Of a DNA stretch of 64,000 bases, positions 9,375-20,000 are shown one piece after another. This stretch comes from Clostridium tepidiprofundi DSM 19306 (lineage in GTDB: Bacteria; Bacillota; Clostridia; Clostridiales; Clostridiaceae): positions 78,254 through 142,253 of the forward strand of contig NZ_LTBA01000002.1 of assembly GCF_001594005.1 (NCBI RefSeq), read 5' to 3'. How positions within the stretch are numbered: position 1 is the first letter of the stretch; each line of letters starts with the position of its first letter. The position numbers were made by a program, and so were the translations under genes. The notes beneath the pieces were generated by a model. The model was not told the DNA's origin. It saw only the letters and a program-made list of their open reading frames with translations, and did not search any database.

Positions 9375-12023
9375 CTATTTCATAAGATTATTGATTCTTT
9401 CCATAACAGACTCATACATTTCTTTATACTTTTCACCTTTTTCTTTTTCTGCATTAACTACATTTTCAGGTGCTTTATTTACAAAATTAGGATTAGAAAG
9501 TTTCTTTTCAACTCTTTCGATTTCCTTTTGAAGTTTTTCTTTTTCTTTATTTAATCTTTCTATTTCCTTTTCAACATCTATTAAATCAAGCAAAGGTATA
9601 TAAATCTCAGCAGATTTTGTTACAGCTGAAACAACATTTTCAGGTGCTTCTTCTTTTGAATTAATAAATTCTACATCGCTTGCAGAAGCTAATTTCTCAA
9701 AATAGCTAATACCATTTTTAAATGCTTCATTTCCCTCAATTGCAAAAATGATAATCTTAGCTTTTCTTGAAGGTACAACATTCATCTCTGCCCTAACATT
9801 TCTTATAGCCTTAATTGCTTCAATAATTTTGCTCATATTTTCTTCAGCTTCACTATCATGTAAGCTTTCACCATATTCAGGCCATTTTGAAATTGTAATT
9901 GATTCATATTCTGTATTCAAATTAGTATATATCTCTTCAGTTATATATGGCATCACAGGGTGTAAAAGCTGAAGACCTGCAATTAACACTCTATTTAATA
10001 CATTAAATGCAACACCCTTAGCTTCTTCATCATCACTAAAGAATACAGGCTTAACAAGTTCAATGTACCAATCGCAGAACTCATTCCATAAGAAATCATA
10101 TGTTTTTTGAAGAGCTATACCTATTTCAAATTTTTCAATATTGTCAGTTACCTCTTTTACAACAGTATTCATTCTAGATAATATCCATTTATCAGCAACT
10201 GAGTACTTATTACTGTTTTTATATTTTTCCATTAATTCTTCATCTAAATTCATAATAACAAACCTAGATGCATTCCATATCTTATTAGCAAAGTTTCTAG
10301 CTGCTTCAACTCTTTCTTCATAGAATCTTATATCATTTCCAGGAGCATTTCCTGTAACTAACATAAATCTTAAAGCATCAGCACCATATTTATCTATTAT
10401 TTCAAGTGGATCTACACCATTTCCTAGAGATTTTGACATCTTTCTGCCTTGGCTATCTCTAACAATACCATGTATAAGAACATTTTCAAATGGAACTTCT
10501 CCCATATTGTGAAGTCCTGAGAAAATCATTCTAGCTACCCAGAAGAATATAATGTCATATCCTGTAACCAATGTACTTGTTGGATAAAAATATTTCAGAT
10601 CCTCAGTTTCATCTGGCCAGCCTAATGTTGAGAATGGCCACAATGCTGAACTAAACCATGTATCAAGTACATCCTCATCCTGTTTTAGATTGTCACTTCC
10701 ACATTTTGGGCACTTAGTTGGATCCTCCATAGAAACTATAATATCACCACATTCTTTACAATACCACACAGGAATTCTATGTCCCCACCATAACTGTCTT
10801 GAAATACACCAATCCTGTATATTCTCCATCCAGTTAAAATAAATCTTTTCAAATCTTTCAGGTATAAATTTAGTATTTTTATTTTTAACTGCTTCTACAG
10901 CTGGTTTTGCTAGCTCTTCCATTTTAACATACCACTGTTTTGAAAGCATTGGTTCAACAGTAGTACCACATCTATCATGTGTTCCAACATTATGAACATG
11001 TTTCTTTATCTTAACAAGATAACCCTCTTTCTCTAAGTCTTCAACTATAGCTTTTCTTGCTTCATATCTATCCATTCCAGAATATTTTCCATATCCTTCT
11101 GAAATAGTACCATCTTCATTCAACATAACAATTTCCTGAAGATTATGTCTCTTACCTACCTGATAATCATTAGGATCATGAGCAGGAGTGATTTTAACAG
11201 CACCTGTTCCAAATTCCATATCAACATAATCATCAGCTACAATTGGGATTTCTCTATTTACTAAAGGGAGAATCAACATCTTTCCTACCAAATGAGAATA
11301 TCTTTTATCTTTAGGATTTACAGCAACAGCACTATCACCAAGCATTGTTTCCGGCCTTGTTGTAGCAATTTCTAAATATTCATCACTATCCTTTACAGGA
11401 TATTTAATATGCCAAAAAGCACCTTCCTGTTCTTCATGTTCAATTTCAGCATCTGACAAGGCAGTCATACATTTAGGACACCAATTTGTTATTCTATTTC
11501 CCTGATAAATTAGTCCTTCTTCATATAGTTTAACAAAAACCTTTCTTACTGCTTTGCTTAGCTTTTCATCCATTGTGAAACTTTCTCTTGTGAAATCTGC
11601 TGAACAACCCATTTTCTTTAACTGAGTTCTTATTCTATTTCTGTATTTATCTGACCATTCCCATACTTTTTCAAGAAAAGCATCTCTTCCTAAATCCTTT
11701 TTATCTTTGCCTTCTTTTTCTATTATTTCTTTTTCAACTCTAACTTCTGTTGCAATACTAGCGTGGTCTTCACCAGGTAGCCACAATGCACTGTATCCTT
11801 GCATTCTCTTTGTTCTTATTAAAATGTCTTGCAAAGTGTTATCTAGAGCATGCCCTAAATGCAATTGCCCTGTTATATTAGGTGGTGGCATAATTATAGT
11901 ATATGGTTTCTTTTCGTTATCTACTTTTGGTGTAAAAAATTTCTTTTCTTCCCACCATGCATAAAGTCTTTCTTCAAATTCTTTTGGATCATAGGTTTTA
12001 GACAATTCTATTTTCTCTTTCAT
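9375..12023 (-). CDS. valS: Valyl-tRNA synthetase
   Basis: Charges tRNA-Val. The 882 residues cover the full class I enzyme: [13 protein letters not shown] with the HIGH-type HLGH (55-58), the CP1 editing domain (about 190-400, including [17 protein letters not shown] and [16 protein letters not shown]), a zinc-ribbon-like [10 protein letters not shown]...[13 protein letters not shown] near 530, the anticodon-binding domain, and the C-terminal coiled coil ([26 protein letters not shown]) that is typical of ValRS. AAGGGAGATAAGT precedes the ATG. Expression is controlled by the T-box leader upstream; a 161-bp element lies between that leader and the gene. Confidence 0.98.
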   Translation of the reverse strand: MKEKIELSKTYDPKEFEERLYAWWEEKKFFTPKVDNEKKPYTIIMPPPNITGQLHLGHALDNTLQDILIRTKRMQGYSALWLPGEDHASIATEVRVEKEIIEKEGKDKKDLGRDAFLEKVWEWSDKYRNRIRTQLKKMGCSADFTRESFTMDEKLSKAVRKVFVKLYEEGLIYQGNRITNWCPKCMTALSDAEIEHEEQEGAFWHIKYPVKDSDEYLEIATTRPETMLGDSAVAVNPKDKRYSHLVGKMLILPLVNREIPIVADDYVDMEFGTGAVKITPAHDPNDYQVGKRHNLQEIVMLNEDGTISEGYGKYSGMDRYEARKAIVEDLEKEGYLVKIKKHVHNVGTHDRCGTTVEPMLSKQWYVKMEELAKPAVEAVKNKNTKFIPERFEKIYFNWMENIQDWCISRQLWWGHRIPVWYCKECGDIIVSMEDPTKCPKCGSDNLKQDEDVLDTWFSSALWPFSTLGWPDETEDLKYFYPTSTLVTGYDIIFFWVARMIFSGLHNMGEVPFENVLIHGIVRDSQGRKMSKSLGNGVDPLEIIDKYGADALRFMLVTGNAPGNDIRFYEERVEAARNFANKIWNASRFVIMNLDEELMEKYKNSNKYSVADKWILSRMNTVVKEVTDNIEKFEIGIALQKTYDFLWNEFCDWYIELVKPVFFSDDEEAKGVAFNVLNRVLIAGLQLLHPVMPYITEEIYTNLNTEYESITISKWPEYGESLHDSEAEENMSKIIEAIKAIRNVRAEMNVVPSRKAKIIIFAIEGNEAFKNGISYFEKLASASDVEFINSKEEAPENVVSAVTKSAEIYIPLLDLIDVEKEIERLNKEKEKLQKEIERVEKKLSNPNFVNKAPENVVNAEKEKGEKYKEMYESVMERINNLMK

Positions 12024-12215
12024 AAAACTTATCTCCCTTCTTTTTACTATATTAATTTAATTCAATATTTTCATTTTGATTTTTATAATATAAATTTTAG
12101 TTTTTCTATAAGAAAAACATCTATTACTAACTCTCTTACTATCTCTCTAGCACTCTAACACTCTGGCAATCTTTTTTGATGTTTGCTTCGCAACACAATA
12201 TGCTACTATTACATA

Positions 12216-12376
12216 AGGCATTTGAAAGAAAATAACAAGGCAAAGATGCGACGTATATTTTGTGAAATACAAAGAGTTGGGTTCCGCTGATAGTAAGTCC
12301 TATCAACGGGTTCCGACGATGAAGTAGTTCGCAAAATAGACTAGCATACTGACTGGTTATTTTTTTGAAAATGCCT
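12216..12376. repeat. 161-bp full-length hairpin element, copy B
   Basis: Same ends and same internal CCGCTGATAG / CTATCAACGG hairpin as copies A and C, differing at a handful of positions. It sits between the T-box terminator and valS, so it is transcribed as part of the valS leader. The 190 bases between it and valS are AT-rich and include a short CTAG-type fragment (about 12144-12175, CTCTAGCACTCTAACACTCT). Confidence 0.88.
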
Positions 12377-12404
12377 AACTAATTACTGTAAAAATATTGG
12401 TCTT

Positions 12405-12680
12405 ATAAAACAAAAAAACACCGTCACCCAAAAAGGACGACCGTGCGCGTTACCACCTTTATTCCTGTACTATCATACAAGCACTCATAATTTAACGATG
12501 CGTGAACACCGTCTCCACCTACTATATTTTCAGTGAAGAAGCTCCAAAGCTACCTTCAGAACACTTCCTATAGAAGATCTCACAGCCAACGAATCTTCCT
12601 CTCTTAATATTCCATATTCCTACTCCTCTTTTTCAATGCTTTTGAAATATATCATAAAAAACTATTTTATTGTATAAATT
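12405..12680 (-). ncRNA. T-box riboswitch controlling valS
   Basis: Minus-strand leader with the conserved antiterminator core GGTGGTAACGCG (12446-12457), directly followed by a terminator hairpin (CACGGTCGTCC/GGGTGACGGTG, 12419-12445) and a T7 run (12412-12418). Upstream the AGAGAGGAAGATTCG ... TATAGGAAGTG region has the shape of Stem I. A GTA in GAAGGTAGCTTTGGAG fits a valine specifier codon. T-boxes sense uncharged tRNA and allow read-through when charging falls, so this is tRNA-Val control of valS. The 5' end is set by the promoter below, the specifier by eye only. Confidence 0.88.
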
Positions 12681-12687
12681 ACTTCTT

Positions 12688-12715
12688 ATTATATACTTTA
12701 TTTAATACATGTCAA
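12688..12715 (-). promoter_or_regulatory. Sigma-A promoter of the valS T-box leader
   Basis: On the minus strand TTGACA (12710-12715), a 16-base spacer and TATAAT (12688-12693). Transcription would start near 12680, giving a leader of about 275 bases to the end of the T-box. Confidence 0.75.
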
Positions 12716-12752
12716 GCCATTTTTCTGCTAAAAGTGAAATTCTGTTATGTAT

Positions 12753-13088
12753 CTAAGCATTCTTAAACCTTCTAGTTAATTCAATTAATCTATTGTCATT
12801 GTAATTGGTTTTCATTGATATATTATTAACATCAATTCTAAGCTGATCTACTTTGCTATCAATACTTTCAATTTTTTCGGCATTCTGTTTATACCCATCA
12901 AGCAATGCCTGTATTGTATCGGTTATTTCACCATCCACTTTAGCTCCTAATTTTCTAACATCTATTCTCAATTCTTCTTGGCCTACTCTTAATTCTTCCT
13001 GACCTACTCTTAATTCTTCTTGGCCTTTCTTCAATCCTTGAAGTTCAATATACATTTTTTCCATAAGTTCAAACATCTTATCTTCCAT
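12753..13088 (-). CDS. Small coiled-coil protein with GQEELRV heptads
   Basis: 111 residues, no signal peptide or membrane segment. From about residue 15 it has four GQEELR-type heptads (KKGQEELRVGQEELRVGQEEL), then VDGEITDTIQALLDGYKQNAEKIESIDSKVDQLRIDV, so it should form a long coiled coil. Proteins of this shape are frequent in Clostridium accessory regions; function unknown to me. The heptads are near-exact DNA repeats, so their number may vary between strains. A ribosome-binding GAGGTGATC precedes the ATG. It lies between the T-box promoter and the DUF1963 gene. Confidence 0.6.
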   Translation of the reverse strand: MEDKMFELMEKMYIELQGLKKGQEELRVGQEELRVGQEELRIDVRKLGAKVDGEITDTIQALLDGYKQNAEKIESIDSKVDQLRIDVNNISMKTNYNDNRLIELTRRFKNA

Positions 13089-13173
13089 AAGATCACCTCT
13101 TATTTTAATTATATACTATATTTCAGCCATAGTGAACAATTAAAATCAATTTGTGATATGAAAAATATCCCAA

Positions 13174-13860
13174 TTATGATTGACTCCACTCAATAATGCA
13201 ATTAGTAAAGTCCATTTTTTCTAAATCATCTTTATCAATTCTCACACTCAGAATTCCTTCTTCAGTAAAATCTTCTCCTATTTGCAATAATAAAATCTTA
13301 CCTTTTAGTAATTCTGCTTTTAATTCCTGTTCTTCATATTGACAATTAGTGTATATACCAAATAATTTTGACTTTTCAGTCCCTGCAAAAGGATTCCAAC
13401 CCAGTTCTTCACCATCTTTAGCCCATTCTTCATCATATCTTTCACTTATGTTTTCTTCTTCAACGTAGATATCTTTTATTAAATTACCACTATAGAACCA
13501 ATCTCCATGCTCCTTTACTACTCTTTTCAAATCTTTAGTTTTACAATTACTATAGATAACTTTACCACAATCACCATCTTCGCCGATAAACACATATATA
13601 AAACCTTCTTTAGGCAAATAGTCATTAAAGAAGCAATCTTTAAATTCCCTTAAATTAATTTGAGCCACAAAAAACAAATCCTCTGGATACTGAACATCTA
13701 TTGGTAAATCCACTACTGGCCCTCCAATTCTTGACTTGCCAAGTGGAATATTAACTTTTTCATACTCCATATCAGTTTTACGAAAAATATACTGTTTAGG
13801 ACAATATGTCATAGGGTCAGGAGTAAATCTTATACATTTATAATATTCTTCTATTTGCAT
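13174..13860 (-). CDS. DUF1963 (YwqG-like) family protein
   Basis: 228 residues. PEDLFFVAQINLREF, EGFIYVFIGEDGDCGKVIYS and KILLLQIGEDF followed by a C-terminal FTNCIIEWSQS correspond to the DUF1963/YwqG pattern, a family of cytoplasmic proteins of unknown role that is often strain-variable. Its ATG immediately follows the stop of the AAA-ATPase gene (TAAATG), so the two are translationally coupled. This adjacency is the strongest clue to function: it probably works with, or was carried with, that ATPase. Confidence 0.6.
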   Translation of the reverse strand: MQIEEYYKCIRFTPDPMTYCPKQYIFRKTDMEYEKVNIPLGKSRIGGPVVDLPIDVQYPEDLFFVAQINLREFKDCFFNDYLPKEGFIYVFIGEDGDCGKVIYSNCKTKDLKRVVKEHGDWFYSGNLIKDIYVEEENISERYDEEWAKDGEELGWNPFAGTEKSKLFGIYTNCQYEEQELKAELLKGKILLLQIGEDFTEEGILSVRIDKDDLEKMDFTNCIIEWSQS

Positions 13861-15567
13861 TTACTTTACCTCCTCATTAATTACACACTTGTCCTTTACA
13901 AATACAAGTACCCATTTTTTTAAATTTGGTAGTGTACTAAGTTCTGCTGACTTCTTGTATCTGTTAATTTGTTTTATAGCTTCTACTCTTTCTTTCTCAA
14001 TTATTGCTTTTCCCCTTTCCTCATACTTTTTCTGTGATATATATTTTAACTCAATAATGCCAAAATATTTAGGCTCAATATTATCTCTTTTTAATAAAGC
14101 TATATCTATATACCCTTCTTCTACCTCATACTCTGATTTTATAAGATATGCTTTAGCTAAATTTAAGTAAGCAATCATAATTATTTTTACATACTTTTCA
14201 TCGAATAATATAAAATCCCTATTTGATAATTTATTCAAAGTCCTTTCAATAACATCAATGAAAGAATCTATTTCACCCTTTAATGCTAAGTTTTTAACAG
14301 ATCTTTTTATTTCAGATATGTCTATTTCATAATCAGAATCTTCTCTTATCTTTTTTGCAAAATAATCAAAATATATTCCCTTAACTGCTTCATTTGGAAT
14401 TTTATATATTACATCAGCAAGTTCACTTTCTTTAATAGTAAGAAACCCTAAATAAAACATTATTGATAAAAAATCTTCACTAGTAAAATCTTTTTCTAAA
14501 CTAAATTGCTTTGTCACTTCACCAGAAAGTTCCTCACCTTTCAGTATTCTATTCATAATATTTATGTTACCATCTTTGCTTTTAAGATTAAAAAGATTTC
14601 CAATCTTACTATAATCGCTTGCAATATTTTCATCTATTAAATTCTTAGGGCCCTTACCATTTTCAATAAACTCTTGTAAATAATATAAAATCATATCACT
14701 ATTAAAAAGTCTTGTTGATGCATCTTCTGAAAATAAATATCCATTATAATTTCTTTTTAAAATATAAATTAATTCTTGCATGTCTTTATCATTTAGTTTT
14801 ATATTTACAGTTTTTTTAATAAGTTCTCTTACTTCATACTCTGTAAATCCCATCATCTCATTGAAATTAGCTTCTCTTGTTAAGTTCTTTCCTATATTAA
14901 AACCACTTGTCATACTATCCAAAGCAATTGGCGACACACCTGTAGCAAATATTCTTTGTATTATGGTTTCTGTACCTATTTTAAGCACTTCATACCATTT
15001 TCTTACAAAGCCCGTTTTACTTATACTATCCGAAAATAATTCTGGTTTAAAACTTAATAACTCATTAGCAAAATGATCATATTCATCTATTATAACATAA
15101 ATAGGTTTATCTATTTCATACTTTACATTACTTAAAAAGCTATCAAACATACTCGAAACGAATGTATCTTTTACATAATCAACTTTAATGTTATAATTTC
15201 TAATAAACTCATCTAATCCCTTTCTAATAGCTAATGTAAAAGATTCTTCTAAAGATTCTTTAGTATCCGTTCTTAATCCTGAAAAATTAAATCTTAAAAT
15301 ACAATAACTATTTTTCTCTTTAGTAGGCCTTTTACCAATATACGTATTTCCATATAATTTTTCAAAATTATCTTTTTCCTTAATATCATAATAATTAGAA
15401 AGAACTGAGGTAAATAAACTCTTACCAAATCTTCTTGGTCTTAAAAAAAATATATATGGAGCATGATAATTCTCGAGTTTTTCTATATATCTAGTTTTAT
15501 CTATAAAAACATAATTTTTTTCTACTAAAATTTTATAATCACTTATGCCATAAGGAATTTTCTTCAT
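13861..15567 (-). CDS. AAA-ATPase-like protein with C-terminal PD-(D/E)XK domain
   Basis: 568 residues. The N-terminal part is the AAA-ATPase_like family: LPYGISDYKILVE-like start, Walker A variant RPRRFGKS (43-50) and Walker B IIDEYD (159-164). The C-terminal part (about 400-560) has the nuclease-like motif EGYIDIALLK...YFGIIELKYI of PDDEXK_9. These proteins are abundant, strain-variable and often multicopy in clostridia and Bacteroidetes; their biological role is not established. The ATG follows a ribosome-binding AAAGGGG. It is bounded on the right by hairpin element copy C. Confidence 0.85.
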   Translation of the reverse strand: MKKIPYGISDYKILVEKNYVFIDKTRYIEKLENYHAPYIFFLRPRRFGKSLFTSVLSNYYDIKEKDNFEKLYGNTYIGKRPTKEKNSYCILRFNFSGLRTDTKESLEESFTLAIRKGLDEFIRNYNIKVDYVKDTFVSSMFDSFLSNVKYEIDKPIYVIIDEYDHFANELLSFKPELFSDSISKTGFVRKWYEVLKIGTETIIQRIFATGVSPIALDSMTSGFNIGKNLTREANFNEMMGFTEYEVRELIKKTVNIKLNDKDMQELIYILKRNYNGYLFSEDASTRLFNSDMILYYLQEFIENGKGPKNLIDENIASDYSKIGNLFNLKSKDGNINIMNRILKGEELSGEVTKQFSLEKDFTSEDFLSIMFYLGFLTIKESELADVIYKIPNEAVKGIYFDYFAKKIREDSDYEIDISEIKRSVKNLALKGEIDSFIDVIERTLNKLSNRDFILFDEKYVKIIMIAYLNLAKAYLIKSEYEVEEGYIDIALLKRDNIEPKYFGIIELKYISQKKYEERGKAIIEKERVEAIKQINRYKKSAELSTLPNLKKWVLVFVKDKCVINEEVK

Positions 15568-15634
15568 AATTTCACCCCTTTTTGAAAATAAACCTTATAG
15601 TAATTATATCATACGCAATAGAATAAAATCTATT

Positions 15635-15795
15635 AGGCATTTGAAAGAAAATAACAAGTCAAAGATGCGACGTATATTTTGTGAAATACAAAGAGTTGGG
15701 TTCCGCTGATAGTGGATTCTATCAACGGGTTCCAACGATGAAGTAGTTTGCAAAATAGACTAGCATACTGACTAGTTATTTTTTTGAAAATGCCT
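15635..15795. repeat. 161-bp full-length hairpin element, copy C
   Basis: AGGCATTTGAAAGAAAATAA to TTATTTTTTTGAAAATGCCT, same length and orientation as copies A and B. With copy B it brackets the accessory block 12.4-15.6 kb. Confidence 0.88.
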
Positions 15796-15860
15796 TATGT
15801 TAACAAAATCAAAATGCTAATCATATTATACAGTAATACAGAATTAATTGGAGGTGGAAA

Positions 15861-15880
15861 CTGATTCATATATGAATCAG
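15861..15880. other. 20-bp palindrome between ribosome binding site and start
   Basis: CTGATTCATATATGAATCAG is a perfect palindrome directly after the GGAGGTGG at 15850-15857. It contains one candidate ATG (15872) and precedes another (15887). In mRNA it would form a hairpin over the translation start. Confidence 0.6.
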
Positions 15881-16930
15881 ACACTTATGAAAAATAGAAG
15901 CTTTAAATTATCACATAGTAAAAAAATCATTATATCTATGATGACATGTGTATTTTTAATTTCAACTTTATTTGTGGGCTGTCAAAAAAATAATAATAAG
16001 GGACTGGCTAAAGTAAAGCTAAATGAGGTAGTGCGTTCAATATTCTATGCTCCAATGTATGTTGCAATTAATAAAGGCTTTTTTAAAGATGAAGGCATAG
16101 AAATAGATTTATCTACAGGTCAAGGTGCCGACAAAACTATGCAGGAAATACTAAGTGGCTCTGCAGATATAGGTTTTTGTGGTCCTGAACAGGTAATATA
16201 TATCTATAATCAAAAGAGGGATGATTATCCAATAATATTTGCTCAATTAACTCAAAGAGATGGTTCTTTCCTAGTTGGAAGAAATAAAGAACCAAACTTT
16301 TCTTGGGAATCACTTAAAGGAGATACGATTATAGGCGGAAGACCAGGCGGAGTTCCAGAAATGACACTTGAATATGTTTTAAGAAACCATGGAATCGAAA
16401 ACGGCAAAAACATTAATATTATAACAAATATAGCTTTTACAGCTACAGCAGGTGCATTTAAAAGTGGTACTGGTAGCTATGTTACCCTATTTGAACCAAC
16501 AGCTAGTATGATGAAAAAAGATAATTCTGGTTTTATAGTAGCATCTATTGGTAAATCAGCTGGTCCAATACCTTACACATGTTATTTTTCAACAAAATCT
16601 TATATGGAAAAGAATTCAGAAATTCTTAAAAAATTCACAAGAGCAATATATAAAGGTCAACAATGGGTATATAAACATTCTGACCAAGAAATAGCAACTA
16701 CAGTAAAATCATTTTTCCCTGGTGTAGACGAAGACATACTAACAGAATCAATTAAAAATTATAAAAAAATAAATGCATATGCACAAAATCCAATCATGAA
16801 AGAAGAAAACTTAAATAGATTAATGGATATAATTCAATCCTATAATTCAAGTTTATTACCAAAAAGACCACCATTTGATAAAATCGTAAACAATTCATTT
16901 GCTGAAAAAATTGTAGAAGAATTCAAGTAA
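15872..16930 (+). CDS. ABC transporter substrate-binding lipoprotein, SsuA/ThiY-like
   Basis: A secreted lipoprotein: positive N-terminus, hydrophobic stretch and lipobox LFVGC near residue 38, then a 310-residue periplasmic-binding fold of the NMT1/SsuA kind (FYAPMYVAINKGFFKDEGIEI, GSADIGFCGPEQ, GGRPGGVPEMTLEYVL). Family members bind sulfonates, thiamine precursors or other small organics; the ligand is not readable. I start at the ATG at 15872; the ATG at 15887 is equally good, and the longer frame starts on a TTG within the ribosome binding site. Its likely ATPase and permease are at 23.35-24.9 kb, separated by two other genes. Confidence 0.82.
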   Translation: MNQTLMKNRSFKLSHSKKIIISMMTCVFLISTLFVGCQKNNNKGLAKVKLNEVVRSIFYAPMYVAINKGFFKDEGIEIDLSTGQGADKTMQEILSGSADIGFCGPEQVIYIYNQKRDDYPIIFAQLTQRDGSFLVGRNKEPNFSWESLKGDTIIGGRPGGVPEMTLEYVLRNHGIENGKNINIITNIAFTATAGAFKSGTGSYVTLFEPTASMMKKDNSGFIVASIGKSAGPIPYTCYFSTKSYMEKNSEILKKFTRAIYKGQQWVYKHSDQEIATTVKSFFPGVDEDILTESIKNYKKINAYAQNPIMKEENLNRLMDIIQSYNSSLLPKRPPFDKIVNNSFAEKIVEEFK

Positions 16931-16966
16931 AAGAACTGCGGCAATAATCCGCAGTTCTTTTACTTG
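16924..16966. terminator. Strong bidirectional terminator
   Basis: Two perfect 18-base arms (16924-16941, 16949-16966) with core AAGAACTGCGG / CCGCAGTTCTT and a seven-base loop. The left arm overlaps the stop codon of the lipoprotein gene. Runs of T follow on both strands, serving the convergent activase gene too. Confidence 0.85.
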
Positions 16967-17001
16967 CTTAACTAATCTCTTTTTTTACTACTCTTTTTTT
17001 A

Positions 17002-20000
17002 CTACTCTATTTCACTATTTGTAACTAATATAGATCTAAGTTCCTTTGTGCTTGCTGCTTCTTTATATGCAGCATCCAATTCAGTCTCCCTCTTGAGATT
17101 TTTAAATGCTGCTGAAAGCATCAATTTTATTCTATTTAACTGATTAACTTCACTGGCACCAGGATCATAATCCACTGCGACAATATTTGAGCTTGGATAT
17201 CTTCTCTTAAGCTCCTTAATCATACCCTTACCCGTAACGTGATTAGGCAAACAAGCAAAAGGTTGCATGCAGACTATATTTTTCGTTCCACTTTCAATAA
17301 GTTCAATCATTTCAGCAGTCAAAAACCATCCTTCTCCGCATTGATTACCAAGAGAAAGAATCTGTTCCGCTCCTCTTGCTAATTCTTGTATGCTCTTTGG
17401 TGGTTCAAATCTTTTGCTCATTTCCAATGCTTTCTTTAAATCTTTCCTATAATGCTCAATATATTTTATAACAATATTGCTAATAATTCGTGATTTTTTA
17501 GATTGTCCAAGATACTCATTTTTAAAAGTAGCGTCATAAGCTGAATACAAAAAGAAATCTATTAAATCAGGCATTACCGCCTCTCCACCTTCATTTTCTA
17601 TAACCTTGACAATTTCATTATTTGCAGTTGGATGAAATTTTACTAATATCTCACCCACAAGTCCAATACTAGGCTTCTTAATATCCATTATTTCAATGCT
17701 ATCAAAGTCTTTTACTATATTATAAATGTTCTTTTTAAACTCTCTACTACTTCCTCTAGTAACAGCATCTTTACAAATTATCTCCCATTTTTTGTAGAGT
17801 TCATTAGCAGAACCTTTTACTTTTTCATAAGGTCTCACTTTGTATAATACTCTCATTAAAAGATCACCATATACCAAAGCCATCATAGCTCTTTTAGCCA
17901 TTGTAAGAGTTGGTTTAAAGCCTGGATTTTTCTCTAGCCCAACAGCATTTAATGAAATAACAGGTATATGAGGCATACCAGCATCCCTAAGAGCCTTTCG
18001 TATGAATGCTATATAATTAGTTGCTCTGCATCCCCCTCCCGTTTGGGATATCATAACAGAAGTATTATTCAAATCGTACTCACCTGACTGCAGTGCCTCT
18101 ATTAGCTGTCCCGTAACTATTATTGAAGGATAACATGCATCATTATTAACATACTTTAATCCAATATCTACAGCCTTTGTATCAACAGCAGGAAGAATTT
18201 TTATTTTATAACCACACGAATTTAATGCTGGCTCTAAAAATTGAAAATGAATAGGAGACATCTGCGGTGCTAAAATAGTATGCTTTGCCTTCATGCTCTT
18301 TGTAAAAATAACCCTTTTTGGTAAAGATGCAATCTTTTTAGGCTTAACTTCGTGTGCATCCCTCTCATCAAGTGCAGCCTTTAATGAACGTATTCTTATT
18401 CGAGCCGCTCCCAAATTATTAACTTCATCTATTTTTAGCACAGTATATATTTTATTATTATTTGATAATATCTCTTGAACCTGATCCGTTGTAACAGCGT
18501 CTAGCCCACATCCAAATGAATTAAGCTGAACAAGTTCAATATTATGCTGCTTAGCTGCAAAACTAGCTGCTGCATAAAGTCTTGAATGATAAGTCCACTG
18601 ATCTACAACCCTAAGTGGTCTCTCAACTTCACCCAAGTGTGCAACTGAATCCTCTGTCAAAACTGCCATATCAAAATTTGTTATCAAATTTGGAATACCA
18701 TGATTTATTTCTGGATCTATATGATATGGCCTTCCAGCTAAAATTATACCCTTCTTACCTGTTTTATTTAGATATTCTATTACCTCTTCTCCTTTTTTCC
18801 TAATATCGCTTTTTACTTTTAAATCCTCTTCCCATGCTGCATACAAAGCCTCAGAAATCTCTTTCTTAGAAATATTAAATTCACCAAAAATATCCCATAA
18901 TCTCTTTTCAAGTTTATTCTTATCATGAAGAGCCAAAAATGGGTTCATGAATTTTATATTCTTCTCTTTAATAATATCCATATTGTTTCTTATAACTTCT
19001 GGATAAGATGTTACTATAGGACAATTGTAATGATTATTTGCACCCTCTTGTTCCTTCTTCTCATATACAACACATGGATAGAATATCACATCAACTCCTC
19101 TATTAATCAAACTCATAATGTGACCATGAGTTATTTTAGCAGGATAGCACGCTGATTCAGAAGGTATTGTCTCTATACCCATCTCATAAACTGCTTTTGA
19201 AGACCTCTGTGAAATCTCTACTCTGTATCCTAGTTTAGTGAAAAATGTAAACCAAAAAGGATAATTTTCATACATATTTAAAACTCTAGGTATACCTATT
19301 ACCCCTCTTTTTGCTTCTTCCTTCTTGAGAGGTACATAACTAAACAATCTCTTATACTTATAATCAAATAAATTTGGTATATCCTTCTTGATTATATCGT
19401 GTCCTGCTCCTCTTTCACATCTATTACCCGATATGAATTCTCTTCCATCTGAAAATTTATTTATCGTTAGCATGCAATTATTTCCGCATTTGCCACATCT
19501 TTTCATAGTAACTTCAGTTTTAAAGCTTTCAAGTTCATTTATTTTCAAAAGAGTACTTTTATAACCCTCTTTATATCTTTCTTTTGCTATGATTGCACAT
19601 CCAAATGCACCCATAATTCCTGCAATATCAGGTCTTACAGCTTCTCTTTCAGAAATCAATTCAAAAGCCCTTAAAACAGCATCATTATAAAAAGTTCCAC
19701 CTTGAACAATTATCTTATTACCCATATCTTTTGGGTCTCTTATCTTTATAACCTTTAAAAGTGCATTTTTGATTACTGAATATGAAAGTCCTGCAGAAAT
19801 ATCCCCTACAGATGCACCTTCCTTTTGAGCCTGTTTAACTCTTGAATTCATAAAAACAGTACACCTTGAACCCAAATCGACCGGACTTTTAGCTAATAAA
19901 GCTTCCTTTGCAAATTCTTTAGCATTCATATTAAGCGATTTTGCAAATGTTTCTATAAATGAACCACATCCTGATGAACAAGCTTCATTAAGCATTATGC

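Noticed and set aside
12753..13088. Prophage origin of the coiled-coil gene
   Set aside because: No phage structural or integrase gene near; heptad proteins of this type also occur outside phages.
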